Below are positions 1 to 8,534 of a stretch of DNA of 64,000 bases, piece after piece; the stretch's first letter is position 1, and every line of letters begins with the position of its first letter. A model generated the notes under the pieces. That model was not told the DNA's origin and made no database searches. It was given only the letters and a program-made list of their open reading frames with translations. Origin of the DNA: Virgibacillus senegalensis (GTDB taxonomy: Bacteria; Bacillota; Bacilli; Bacillales; Amphibacillaceae). A program made the translations under genes and the position numbers. Location of the stretch: contig NZ_LN611425.1 in NCBI RefSeq assembly GCF_000821245.2, forward strand, positions 1,180,924-1,244,923, read 5' to 3'.

Positions 1-417
1 CCAGCCGCCATAATTCTCAAATAGAACAGCCGGTACTTCGTAATGCTCCAGACAAATCATCGGTTCTATACCGTTCGCGATTAATTCATTGATCATGTCA
101 TCGATATAGGCAGCATAATCTTCATCAACAACAGCATTTTCATAATCTTCTAGAAATCGAGACCAATTGATGGAAGTCCGGAAATGCGTCAGACCGATTT
201 CCTTCATATAACCGATATCCTCTTTATAGCGATTGCGAAAATCGGTGGCTACAGCCGGTCCGAACCCGTCATGCCAGACATTTTGATTATTTTTGTACCA
301 TAAATCCAAATAGGAATCCTGACTATCTTTTTTCCCTGACCAGCCTTCTGTCTGCCAGGCGGATACTGCTGCTCCAATCATGAAATTCTCTGGTACTCGA
401 ATCGTTTTTGTTTGCAT
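1..417 (-). CDS. Glycoside hydrolase family 1 (beta-glucosidase / 6-phospho-beta-glucosidase), partial
   Basis: First 139 codons only; the gene runs off the left edge of the window. The start at 417 follows AAGGAG with normal spacing. The N-terminus shows the GH1 opening: FMIGAAVSAWQTEG, then DLWYKNN, the YKEDIGYMKEIGLTHFRTS segment and SINWSRF, which build the first strands of the (beta/alpha)8 barrel. GH1 enzymes hydrolyse beta-glucosides or phospho-beta-glucosides in the cytoplasm. It lies 54 bases after the response regulator on the same strand, so it is probably the last gene of the sugar ABC/two-component operon and would process the imported oligosaccharide. An importer by ABC transport favours an unphosphorylated substrate; exact specificity cannot be read from this fragment. 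Confidence 0.88.
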   Translation of the reverse strand, partial: MQTKTIRVPENFMIGAAVSAWQTEGWSGKKDSQDSYLDLWYKNNQNVWHDGFGPAVATDFRNRYKEDIGYMKEIGLTHFRTSINWSRFLEDYENAVVDEDYAAYIDDMINELIANGIEPMICLEHYEVPAVLFENYGGW

Positions 418-471
418 CGTTATCGCTCCTTTTTGGTAATATTGGAATTCGGCAACAGTAAATCCGCCGAT

Positions 472-2034
472 TCACTTTACTGGGGTCGTGTTCCATTTTC
501 GATACTCTGTCGGAGTCATCCCTACAAATTTTTTAAAGACTTCTACAAAGTATTTGTATTCATGGTAGCCGACCTGTTCTGCGACCTCTCTTACTTTGAA
601 AGGAGTGTCGGCGAGTAGTGTCTTCGCTTGTTCGACCCGAAGTACATTCACATATTCATTAAAATTCCTGCCAGTTCTTTGTTTGAACAAAGAACTAAAA
701 TAATTCGGGGAAATATTGATGACATCGGCTACTTCCTGTGCTTTGATGTCTGTAGTGTAATAATTCTTTATGTAGGTTTCCGCACGCTCCATCAACCAGT
801 TGTTGTTTTCGACATGAGTTAACTGGCACTTATTCATCAGATTTCTGATATCGTTTTCAAACAAAAACTGGATTGCCTGATACGTGTTGTAGCACTGAAA
901 GTCGAGTGAATGAAGCAAAGTCGCATCCAAATCGGTCTTTTTTCTCATTAACCCCTGATACCTTTCATAAACAGAGGAAACTACTCCCCTTGCCACAGAG
1001 GTTGTTTCCGTCAAAGAACAAGCATTTATTCGAAAGCTATCAAACAATTCAGTTATACGGTCCCTTACCTTGTCTTGTTCTCCTCGCACGATGGAATCAA
1101 TCAGCTTTTCACTCTGAAGATCTGGCGAAGTGCAGCCGTTTTTCCAAGAGTCGGGAACAGGCAGTTGGAGGATACCTTCATCAGCCAGTGGCAAAAATGA
1201 TAACGATTGGTCAAATTGGCGATATACGTACGCTAGCTCATCCAGCCGAATATACCTGTTATAGAGAAGAGCATATAGCGGAATTTCCAATTCACTCATC
1301 CCCGAAATCAACGAACTTTTAACATCTTCGGTCTTTAGCCCGTCCTTTTTTACGATCAGACAAGTCATCAACATATTTTGTCCGGTAAAAAATGAAATAC
1401 AATAGTCCACATCCCTCTTGGTAAACACATCAGAAATTTTATTTTCCCAGTGTCGTTTCCATTTACAAAGCTGTCCACGACTTTCTTTTGACTTCAGAAC
1501 CGAGTAATTCTTGATCAAAGTGACAAAAGGATATAGCTTTACTGTTTCAACAAGATTTTTGTCAGGAGAATGACTGGCAGGAGTCTTAACAACCTGGTAA
1601 TATAGTTCATTTCTGATCGCTGACTGTTCTATTTCGGCATTCCGGGATCGCTCTTCCTGGATTTCTTCGGACGCTTTTCTGACCACAGTAATCAGTTCAT
1701 CGATGTCTACTGGTTTTAATAAGTAATCTTTGACACCTGCGTGCATCGCCTGCTTAGCATAGTTAAATTCATCATAACCGCTTAGAATGATGATGCGAAT
1801 GGTGGGGTAGTGTTCATCTAAATAAGCAGCAAGCTGTAAACCGTCTTGATTCGGCATTCGAACATCCGTTACAACAATATCTACGTCTTCAGCAGCGTTT
1901 ATTTTATTGATTGCATCTAACCCGTCATGTGCTGCTTCCGCAATTTCGATATTGTATTTTTCCCATGGGATTGTTTGAGTCAATCCATTACGGATAATCG
2001 GTTCATCATCGACGATCAGCATTTTACACTTCAT
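472..2034 (-). CDS. AraC-type response regulator (YesN family)
   Basis: About 520 residues. Receiver domain at residues 1-120 with acidic pair D9/D10, phospho-acceptor D57 in IVVTDVRMPNQDG and conserved K near 105 (DYLLKPVD). A long variable middle region follows, then two AraC helix-turn-helix motifs in the last 100 residues (VADVINISPNYFSSLFKQ and VREVAEQVGYHEYKYF). The family activates sugar-transport operons in response to its YesM-type kinase. I prefer ATG at 2034, preceded by GGTGAT; a GTG nine bases upstream is possible. It overlaps the kinase stop by 11 bases, which indicates translational coupling. Probable target: the promoter of the binding-protein gene at about 6.97 kb, whose -35 box looks weak. 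Confidence 0.93.
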   Translation of the reverse strand: MKCKMLIVDDEPIIRNGLTQTIPWEKYNIEIAEAAHDGLDAINKINAAEDVDIVVTDVRMPNQDGLQLAAYLDEHYPTIRIIILSGYDEFNYAKQAMHAGVKDYLLKPVDIDELITVVRKASEEIQEERSRNAEIEQSAIRNELYYQVVKTPASHSPDKNLVETVKLYPFVTLIKNYSVLKSKESRGQLCKWKRHWENKISDVFTKRDVDYCISFFTGQNMLMTCLIVKKDGLKTEDVKSSLISGMSELEIPLYALLYNRYIRLDELAYVYRQFDQSLSFLPLADEGILQLPVPDSWKNGCTSPDLQSEKLIDSIVRGEQDKVRDRITELFDSFRINACSLTETTSVARGVVSSVYERYQGLMRKKTDLDATLLHSLDFQCYNTYQAIQFLFENDIRNLMNKCQLTHVENNNWLMERAETYIKNYYTTDIKAQEVADVINISPNYFSSLFKQRTGRNFNEYVNVLRVEQAKTLLADTPFKVREVAEQVGYHEYKYFVEVFKKFVGMTPTEYRKWNTTPVK

Positions 2035-3793
2035 TCCAATCACCCGCTTCCTTTCTACTCTTCTGTTCCGGTTTCTGTTTCATTAGCGGCAGCTTTATTT
2101 GCATCCAGGTCCCGATCCTGGAAGGTATTTGAACTATCTTTCCATCCTCTCCAAAAGCAAGTGATAATCGTTCTTGCAGCTGATTCAGCGCAAAGCCGCT
2201 GGTCTCACTTCCCCTTTCTCCGTGCGGAGGGAATCCTCCCCCATTATCCACCACATCAATCCAAATTTGATTCCCCTGTCTGTATCCCCTGATTCGGAGT
2301 TCCCCCTGATAAGAGATGTTTTTAAATCCATGGCGGATACTGTTTTCCACGAGTGGCTGTAGAATCTGTTTGATACTGTATGCCTCGCCGATTTCCGCTT
2401 CATAAAAGATACTGTAATGAAGACGACTTCCCATCCTGCTTTTCTGCAGTTCGAGATAATGCCTAATGTAAGTAAATTCCTCATCTAATTTGACCCACAT
2501 TTTCCCATTATTCAAATTCATGCGGAACATTTGTGAAAGCTGTTCAATCAAATATCCCGTTTTCATCGCATTTTCCAGCCGTGCTGTCCAACGAATCATA
2601 TCCAGTGTATTATACAAAAAATGAGGGTCTATTTGGTTTTGCATGGCTTGTAGTTCTGATTCTTTTTGTTTAATCTTCAGCTTATATTCCTGGTTTATGT
2701 ATGTCTGGATTGTTTTCACCATCTGATTGAAACGCATGCCGAGCTTTCCGATTTCATCATTAGTATTTACGGGTACATTGGCGTTGAAATCCCCATTTTC
2801 CAGCTGTTTGGTTTGCTCGGTAAGTTCCATGATGCGTCGAATGTTAAAAAAATAAAATCCAGAAAAAGCGATACTGCCAAGTAGCAAAAGCAACAAGATC
2901 ATGTCCACAATGAGTGACCGAACATTATAAAGTTCTTGAACTACTTCCCCTTGGTTCACGACAGCCACCGAAAACCAATTCATACCGTCTATTTGCTTTT
3001 TCACGACTAAATAACGGCCTTCCTTTGTTTCATAGCTAATCGACCGATTACTGCTTGCGATAATCCGATCAATCAACTTCTGATCAGGGAACGGTTTACC
3101 AACCATGCCTTGATCTGGATGCAGGACCACATCCCCCTTATCATTCATGACAAAAAAGTACCCCTGCCCACCAGCAGTATCGCCTTTGACAGTTCGGTAC
3201 AAATCCTCCTGATCCAGTCGAATTCTCACTCGTCCGATAGGCTTTGTTATGTGATTGAGATCATTTATTTCTCTTGAAAGACTGATTACTTGTTTTTCAC
3301 CCTCCCAATCACTGTCGACCTGATAGGAGCCGCTCCAGGTCAGGCCACCGCCCTTCTGTGCGGCATCCCTGTCTAACACTTCTTCATCTGCTTTGACTGG
3401 ATTACCAAAATGAAGTTCGTTTCCACTTCCTGATTCCAGCATGATAGAATCAATATAATCAAAAGACGTTAACTGAAAAGTGAAATAGCCTTTTATGCCC
3501 TCTTCAGCCTGATTGTAGTCCTCACTAGTCATTTCCGATTTCGATGAAGTGAAAAATGTACGGAAATTTTCGTCATAAATCATGAAGGAGGTCATGTTTT
3601 CTACATTACGTATAACCGATGTCAACGTTTCTTCGCTTGTTTCCAAACGTCCGATAGTGTGGTCGGCTGCTTGTTGTTTAAAGGCTTTTGTTGTTTGATA
3701 ATAGATCAAAACACCGAAAAACATCGTCGGAAGAGTGATCAATACCAGGAAAACGGTGGCAAACTGTTTTTTCAATCCCCATTGACGGAACAT
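2024..3793 (-). CDS. Sensor histidine kinase (YesM family)
   Basis: About 589 residues. One membrane segment near residues 11-32, an extracellular dCache-like sensor to about residue 285, a second segment near 290-310, a HAMP linker, then a His_kinase domain with phospho-acceptor H391 in DPHFLYNTLDMIRW. The ATPase part has N box QPLVENSIRHG and G box DNGGGFP. Family members sense extracellular sugars or a binding protein and phosphorylate an AraC-type partner, here the next gene. ATG at 3793 is chosen because GAGG lies nine bases upstream; an in-frame ATG at 3802 sits directly against the same GAGG. The gene follows the MalG-type permease by 36 bases. Confidence 0.93.
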   Translation of the reverse strand: MFRQWGLKKQFATVFLVLITLPTMFFGVLIYYQTTKAFKQQAADHTIGRLETSEETLTSVIRNVENMTSFMIYDENFRTFFTSSKSEMTSEDYNQAEEGIKGYFTFQLTSFDYIDSIMLESGSGNELHFGNPVKADEEVLDRDAAQKGGGLTWSGSYQVDSDWEGEKQVISLSREINDLNHITKPIGRVRIRLDQEDLYRTVKGDTAGGQGYFFVMNDKGDVVLHPDQGMVGKPFPDQKLIDRIIASSNRSISYETKEGRYLVVKKQIDGMNWFSVAVVNQGEVVQELYNVRSLIVDMILLLLLLGSIAFSGFYFFNIRRIMELTEQTKQLENGDFNANVPVNTNDEIGKLGMRFNQMVKTIQTYINQEYKLKIKQKESELQAMQNQIDPHFLYNTLDMIRWTARLENAMKTGYLIEQLSQMFRMNLNNGKMWVKLDEEFTYIRHYLELQKSRMGSRLHYSIFYEAEIGEAYSIKQILQPLVENSIRHGFKNISYQGELRIRGYRQGNQIWIDVVDNGGGFPPHGERGSETSGFALNQLQERLSLAFGEDGKIVQIPSRIGTWMQIKLPLMKQKPEQKSRKEAGDWNEV

Positions 3794-3829
3794 TCCATCC
3801 ATCCTCGGCCATAAAGTGATAGCTTTATC

Positions 3830-4711
3830 TTATCCTTTAACCGCCCCGGCTGTCATACCTTTTACGATGTCTTTTTCAAGCATTAAATAAATGGCGACTA
3901 TCGGAACCAAGGACATAGTCAACCCTGCCATTTGCGCTCCATAGTTGGTTGTGAACTGACCGGCGAAATTTGCCAGCCCCAGCGGAAGTGTCTGGAACGC
4001 TGGATCATTGATCAGCACCAGTGCGAAGGAAAACTCATTCCAATTATATATGAAGTTGAGAATGACCACGGTGGCCAGGGCCGGGCGGGACATCGGCAGT
4101 ACGATAGACCAGAATATCCGGAAAATGCCACACCCATCCATGATTGCCGACTCCTCGATGTCCTTGGGAAAAGCTTTCATGAAGCTTGTTAAGATAAAGA
4201 TTGTTATCGGCAAATGAAAAGCAATATAAGGAAATAACAAGGTAATAGGCGTATTCAACAATCCGAGATTACGCATCAGGATAAACATTGGTACCAGGGT
4301 AGCATGAATAGGAATCAGCATTCCGAAAATAAAGAATGTATAAATGGTTTTATTCATTATAAATGTGAATCGGGATAAAAAATATGCAGCCAACGCGCCT
4401 GTTAATACAGTAATGACAGTAGCAGCGACACAGATGAATATACTGTTTTTAAAGAGGACACCAAAGTTGGCTATCTCCCAAGCGTTTTGATAGTTTTCCA
4501 ATACAAATTCTTTGGGAAACCCGAATTGATTAACAGCAAACTCACTTTCTGATTTGAATGAATTGATGACCATCCAAATTATCGGATAAGCATTTACAAT
4601 GGCAAACAAGATAAGGGTTATATAAATCAAAAGCCGTTTCCACCCAGGCTTTTTACGGCCTCTTCGTTTTTCAACCTGTGGTCCAGCGGCCGTTTTCACT
4701 GTCGTTTCCAT
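3830..4711 (-). CDS. Sugar ABC transporter permease (MalG family)
   Basis: 293 residues, about six membrane segments, the first at about 27-47 after a basic cytoplasmic N-terminus. The EAA loop that docks the ATPase is visible as EESAIMDGCGIFRIFWSIVLP near residue 190. It pairs with the MalF-type permease just upstream (14-base gap) to form the membrane channel of a CUT1-type carbohydrate importer. No ATP-binding subunit is encoded in the operon inside the window; CUT1 systems in Bacillaceae commonly share a multitask ATPase (MsmX type) encoded elsewhere. Confidence 0.93.
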   Translation of the reverse strand: METTVKTAAGPQVEKRRGRKKPGWKRLLIYITLILFAIVNAYPIIWMVINSFKSESEFAVNQFGFPKEFVLENYQNAWEIANFGVLFKNSIFICVAATVITVLTGALAAYFLSRFTFIMNKTIYTFFIFGMLIPIHATLVPMFILMRNLGLLNTPITLLFPYIAFHLPITIFILTSFMKAFPKDIEESAIMDGCGIFRIFWSIVLPMSRPALATVVILNFIYNWNEFSFALVLINDPAFQTLPLGLANFAGQFTTNYGAQMAGLTMSLVPIVAIYLMLEKDIVKGMTAGAVKG

Positions 4712-4725
4712 CTTGTTCCTCCTTT

Positions 4726-5601
4726 TTATAACATTTTACGTCCCAGTAATTTGGTGACGATAAAAATCAAAATTAAACTGAAGAAAAAAATGACAACAGA
4801 TACTGCACTTCCATATCCATACTGCAGCTGGCTGAAAGTTTCATTGAACATATATAACGCCATAACGTCAGTCGAGTGGGACGGCCCCCCGTTGGTCATG
4901 ACATAGATCAAATCGAAAGTCTTCAAACTGCCCGCAATGCATAAAATGACCGCAACGATGATGGTATCCCAAATCATCGGTACTGTTATTTTCCAAGTGG
5001 TAGTCCATTCAGAAGCTCCGTCGATTTTCGCTGCCTCCAATACTTCTTCCGGTACATTTTGCAAAGCGGCTAGAAATATAATTAAATACAGGCCGACAAA
5101 TTGCCAGATAACCGTGACACAAACAGCAACCATCGACCAATCCGTATCGCCGAGCCAGTTTTGCACCAATACTCCAAGGCCCAGTGTTCGTAGTAGTTCA
5201 TTGATTAAACCATTTTCCGAGTTATAGATTAGGCTCCAGGTTAACGAGATGACTACAGTAGATAAAACGACGGGTAAAAAACCGATCGTCCTGAAGATTT
5301 TCAATCCTTTCAGCTTCCTGTTCAAAAGTAATGCAATAAACAGTGCGATGGGTACTTGACCCAATACCGATGCCAACACGACATAAATGTTGTTTTTCAC
5401 TGAATTCCAAAACAAAGTGTCTTGGAACAGTGCTTGAAAATTTGCCAATCCTACAAAAGACATATCGGAAAATCCATTCCATTCCATTACCGAATAATAA
5501 AACGATTGAATAATCGGCAGAATGGCAAATACACTATATATTAGGATGGCAGGTAATAAACCGATGATGATGGCCCCTTTTGCTTTTCCGGCTGCCTGCA
5601 T
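4726..5601 (-). CDS. Sugar ABC transporter permease (MalF family)
   Basis: 291 residues with six predicted membrane segments and the EAA loop EEVLEAAKIDGASEWTTTWKI in the last third. The start at 5601 is set by GGAGGA six bases upstream; an ATG at 5607 touches that site and an upstream in-frame start at 5652 has none. Forms a heterodimeric channel with the MalG-type permease. Lies 63 bases after the binding-protein gene and clearly in the same transcript. Confidence 0.93.
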   Translation of the reverse strand: MQAAGKAKGAIIIGLLPAILIYSVFAILPIIQSFYYSVMEWNGFSDMSFVGLANFQALFQDTLFWNSVKNNIYVVLASVLGQVPIALFIALLLNRKLKGLKIFRTIGFLPVVLSTVVISLTWSLIYNSENGLINELLRTLGLGVLVQNWLGDTDWSMVAVCVTVIWQFVGLYLIIFLAALQNVPEEVLEAAKIDGASEWTTTWKITVPMIWDTIIVAVILCIAGSLKTFDLIYVMTNGGPSHSTDVMALYMFNETFSQLQYGYGSAVSVVIFFFSLILIFIVTKLLGRKML

Positions 5602-5664
5602 TTCCATTCCTCCTATTTCATGGGAAAGGCCGCCATGACGGCAGCCTGCCACGATAAATTTATT

Positions 5665-6933
5665 TTACTCCGTTTCCTTCTCCATCTCTTCCGCTAATTC
5701 TTCAGGCGATTTTTCCCCAAGGCTTATCGACTGTAATCCGTTATTGATGATATCCGTCAATTCCGGTGTCAATGTTGCATCATAGACAGGGGCCAGTCCG
5801 CCTTGTGCAAAGCTGTTGGCTTCCTGAAATACCTGTGGGATGCTGTCGTCCATTTCTACGTCAGCCGGCACGATAATATTTGCTTTGACTAACTTTTGGA
5901 ACATTTCATCACTGTAGAAGTATTTAAGAAATTTAAAAGCTGCTTCCTTTTTCTCTCCACTCAAGTCACTGTTTAAGGCAATACCGCCACCTGCAACTCC
6001 TGCTATTTTGGCAGGATTACCGTCTCCGCCTTCAAAGGATGGAAAAGGGGCCACTCCGATTGCATCCTGGTTTTCCACACTGTCCAATATCGGCCCTATT
6101 GCCCACGAACCGGCAAAATGCATAGCTGTGTTGCCACTGACAAACTCGCTTCGCGATTGTGCTTCATCGATTGTATTCATATCTCCGTTAAACGCTTCCA
6201 TATTTGCTAACTCTTCAATGACAGATAATGCTTTGACAAATCGTTCATCGGTGAAAGAAGCTTCCCCATTCAACGCATTTTCTAAAAAATCACTTCCGGT
6301 ATAACGGTCTGCAATCGTCGATATATATACCGATTGAAGCGGCCAAATCGCTTTGTTCCCAAGAGCGATAGGTGTGACGTTTTGTTCTTTCAATTTTTCG
6401 ATCAGACTTTTCAGTTCTTCATAAGTAGCAGGAAACGTATCGAAACCTGCCTCAGCCAATGCATCTTTATGATAAAAGATCAAGCTGGTTTCACTGATAT
6501 TTGCCGGAATTGCATAATGCTCTCCATCGATGGCATAATCCTTCAAAATTCCTTCCGGGATTTTCCCTTCCCATTCATCGACAATTTCATTTAAGGAAAG
6601 CAGTGCGTTTCCCTCTACCAACGGAGCAATTCTGGTACCGGGCCATACCCGAAACATATCAGGCAGTTGCTGTCCTGCAGCTTGTGTACGTAGCTTGGTT
6701 TCATACTGGTCATGCGGGATACTTTCGATTTTCACTTCGATCCCTTCGTTTTCTTCATTGAATTTCTTAAATATGTCTTTGTAGACACTATTCTCTGGGC
6801 GATCCTCCGTCCAGTCATTCCAAACGGTTAATTCTACTACATCACTGCCAGAAGCTTCGTCACTTTCTCCGCCACACGCTGCTAAACTGATCAGTACAAG
6901 CAAACCTGCCAACAGCCAACCTATTTTTTTCAT
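5665..6933 (-). CDS. Extracellular sugar-binding lipoprotein of ABC importer
   Basis: 422 residues. Signal peptide with lipobox LISLAAC, lipidated at C20, then a Gly/Ser/acidic linker and a periplasmic-binding-protein type 1 fold of the CUT1 class (VVELTVWNDWTEDRP at the start of the mature protein). The acidic mature surface is typical of salt-adapted species. It is the first gene of the operon and would capture the oligosaccharide for the two downstream permeases. Ribosome site AGGAGGAG lies seven bases before ATG. A cre-like box sits immediately upstream of the ribosome site. The substrate cannot be named; the GH1 gene at the operon end points to a beta-glucoside or similar oligosaccharide. 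Confidence 0.93.
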   Translation of the reverse strand: MKKIGWLLAGLLVLISLAACGGESDEASGSDVVELTVWNDWTEDRPENSVYKDIFKKFNEENEGIEVKIESIPHDQYETKLRTQAAGQQLPDMFRVWPGTRIAPLVEGNALLSLNEIVDEWEGKIPEGILKDYAIDGEHYAIPANISETSLIFYHKDALAEAGFDTFPATYEELKSLIEKLKEQNVTPIALGNKAIWPLQSVYISTIADRYTGSDFLENALNGEASFTDERFVKALSVIEELANMEAFNGDMNTIDEAQSRSEFVSGNTAMHFAGSWAIGPILDSVENQDAIGVAPFPSFEGGDGNPAKIAGVAGGGIALNSDLSGEKKEAAFKFLKYFYSDEMFQKLVKANIIVPADVEMDDSIPQVFQEANSFAQGGLAPVYDATLTPELTDIINNGLQSISLGEKSPEELAEEMEKETE

Positions 6934-6951
6934 TTACTATCTCCTCCTGAA

Positions 6952-6965
6952 TGCTAGCGCTTACA
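6952..6965 (-). promoter_or_regulatory. cre-like CcpA box upstream of the sugar ABC operon
   Basis: Reads TGTAAGCGCTAGCA on the minus strand, 13 of 14 positions of the cre consensus TGWAANCGNTNWCA. It lies between the presumed promoter (TACAAT at about 6970-6975) and the ribosome site of the binding-protein gene, a position where CcpA acts as a roadblock. Catabolite repression of this operon is inferred. Confidence 0.65.
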
Positions 6966-7226
6966 TTGTATTGTAACAACTTTCATTAATCTTACTATCC
7001 GGTAAATCTACAAAATCATCCGAAAATTTACTGGATTGAAATATACTCCAATAATAAAGAGACATAATAAAAACAAGATTAGGACTCAACTCTCTTCCAT
7101 TTAATCCAGATATAGCGGTCTTCAGAAAGGTTGACCTTTTTTGCTAACTAATTGCCTTCCATCCTTTCACTCCAGGTTTTGATACACAAAAAAATAAAAC
7201 CGCGTTGTTCTAGACACAATTTATTA

Positions 7227-7290
7227 TGTAAAAAGAATTTGACATTTTTAAAGCTAATGCTACAATAATAATTGTCAAATACTTTTTACA
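7227..7290. promoter_or_regulatory. Twin 18-bp dyad operators flanking the promoter of the XRE unit
   Basis: Two sites, 7227-7244 and 7273-7290, are inverted copies of each other (17 of 18 match), and each is itself a dyad TGTnAAA-N4-TTTnACA. Centres are 46 bp apart. The left site contains the -35 hexamer and the right site lies just after the -10 box. This is the expected layout for autorepression by the small XRE regulator encoded at 7615. Assignment to that regulator is inference. Confidence 0.7.
7239..7266 (+). promoter_or_regulatory. SigA-type promoter of the DUF2178/XRE unit
   Basis: TTGACA at 7239-7244 and TACAAT at 7261-7266 with a 16-base spacer. The hexamers are nearly ideal and overlap the dyad operators described above. 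The rest of 6966-7226 holds the divergent minus-strand promoter of the sugar operon and nothing else I can name. Confidence 0.7.
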
Positions 7291-7314
7291 TTTCCAATGA
7301 GGAGGAGACGAAAA

Positions 7315-7614
7315 ATGGATTGGGTTAAAATGGTGTATTCAATCATTTTGTTGGTTTGCGGAATTTTGATTCTTGTGGCAGCAATGTCTCAAAAAGGCGA
7401 TGAAAGAAGGGCTTTTATCAAAGCAAAAGCTCAATCATATTCATTTATCGTAGTAATGGGTATGCTTATTTTAGAAGTTGCACAATCAATTTATCTAACT
7501 TATCAAGGGAATGCTTCAAATGGTATTGGAATTTCGCCAATAATGTTTTTGACGCTGATTTTAATTATATATCTGGTAACGTTACTGATTTACAGGAAAA
7601 AATATGGTGATTAA
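7315..7614 (+). CDS. Small DUF2178-like membrane protein
   Basis: 99 residues with three hydrophobic segments (about 5-24, 45-62 and 72-92) and the motif KGDERRAFIKAKA after the first segment, which resembles DUF2178-type proteins. The start at 7315 follows GAGGAGGAG with eight bases of spacing; the in-frame ATG at 7297 lies upstream of that site. The stop TAA directly abuts the ATG of the XRE regulator, so the two are translated together. Such membrane protein/XRE pairs are common in Firmicutes; the role of the membrane protein is unknown, and it may modulate the repressor or respond to envelope stress. Confidence 0.8.
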   Translation: MDWVKMVYSIILLVCGILILVAAMSQKGDERRAFIKAKAQSYSFIVVMGMLILEVAQSIYLTYQGNASNGIGISPIMFLTLILIIYLVTLLIYRKKYGD

Positions 7615-7818
7615 ATGAAAAATCACATTAAGAAACTAAGAAAATCAGCTAAATTATCGCAGGAAGAACTGGCTAAGCTCTGTAAGGTTTCCAGACAAAC
7701 CATAAATGCAATTGAAAATGATAAATATGATCCTACTTTACAATTAGCGTTTGACATAGCCTCTGTGTTGGATACCACTGTAGATGAGCTTTTCATCAGT
7801 GGTTCTATGGATAAGTGA
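7615..7818 (+). CDS. XRE-family (Cro/CI) transcriptional regulator
   Basis: 67 residues, essentially a single helix-turn-helix domain: LSQEELAKLCKVSRQTINAIEND is the HTH, followed by PTLQLAFDIASVLDTTVDELF. It belongs to the short stand-alone XRE class that usually autoregulates. The ATG is immediately after the preceding stop with only a weak GGTGA upstream, so it probably depends on translational coupling. A good terminator follows at 7825. The likely binding sites are the twin dyads at 7227-7290. Confidence 0.92.
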   Translation: MKNHIKKLRKSAKLSQEELAKLCKVSRQTINAIENDKYDPTLQLAFDIASVLDTTVDELFISGSMDK

Positions 7819-7824
7819 TACATC

Positions 7825-7847
7825 GACCTCCTAGCGAGGTCTTTTTT
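7825..7847 (+). terminator. Rho-independent terminator after XRE regulator
   Basis: GACCTC/GAGGTC stem with a five-base loop and six T. The following 7848-8131 holds no convincing gene; a weak hairpin with a T-rich tail lies at about 8050-8090. Confidence 0.85.
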
Positions 7848-8131
7848 GTACTCCCGATAGGGAACAGTCCTGTAATTTGTTTCTTGAACCGCTGAAATAA
7901 GCATTTGTTCCACATGTTTATCAGAGGTCCGTTCTTTAACTATTTCGAGCAACAATCAATAACCCCTTAAATTCATCTAGCTATGAGCGTTATTATTTTT
8001 AGATTAGGGCAATCTTGAAAAACGGGTAGACACATTGAATGATTGGAGAAGGCTATATCTTATCAAGCCTCTTCACTTTCTTTTTTTATTGGTAAACGCG
8101 ATAATAAACCATATTAAGGAGGAATAATTCC

Positions 8132-8437
8132 ATGAGATGCAAAATAAATCGAAATGCCGCCAAAAAAATTAAACAGTGGCTTGCCGAAGAAGGTAAAGAA
8201 GGACAAATGCTGCGCGTGTTTGTTTCCGAATTCCACGGAAACCATGCCCATTACGACCTTACACTTGATTACCCGAAAGAGCATGACGAAATCGTCAAAA
8301 CCGATAAAGAGATCGATGTTCTGATGGACAGCAGGGAAGATTTTTTGGATGGCGTATGGATTCAATACTTCTATATCCCGACCGAAGGTTTTAAAATTAC
8401 CAATTCATCAAAAGGGCATCCGCCACATGTCCATTAA
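8132..8437 (+). CDS. HesB/IscA-like Fe-S biosynthesis domain protein without the cysteine ligands
   Basis: 101 residues with the HesB-like opening (INRNAAKKIKQWLAEEGKEG, then MLRVFVSEFHGNHAHYDLTLD), resembling the short Bacillus HesB-like proteins. The three conserved cysteines of A-type scaffolds are missing: the only cysteine is C3, and the C-terminus ends HPPHVH instead of carrying CxC. A cluster-scaffold role is therefore doubtful; the histidines could bind metal. Start follows AAGGAGGAA. Monocistronic, with a terminator directly after it. Confidence 0.75.
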   Translation: MRCKINRNAAKKIKQWLAEEGKEGQMLRVFVSEFHGNHAHYDLTLDYPKEHDEIVKTDKEIDVLMDSREDFLDGVWIQYFYIPTEGFKITNSSKGHPPHVH

Positions 8438-8441
8438 AACC

Positions 8442-8470
8442 AATGCCGCCGTTTACCGGCGGCATTTTTT
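8442..8470. terminator. Terminator after the HesB-like gene
   Basis: TGCCGCCG/CGGCGGCA stem with a four-base loop and a T run on the plus strand. It may also limit the convergent transporter transcript ending at 8535. Confidence 0.88.
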
Positions 8471-8534
8471 AATAAGGAAGTGCTTGTTCACCGCTAAGGG
8501 CTAACATGGCTCCATCCCTTCTGCAAAAACAGGA

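Noticed and set aside
7848-7955. Minus-strand frame fragment after the XRE terminator
   Set aside because: Looks protein-like for about 35 codons but continues antisense through the XRE gene, has no ribosome site and no recognisable family.
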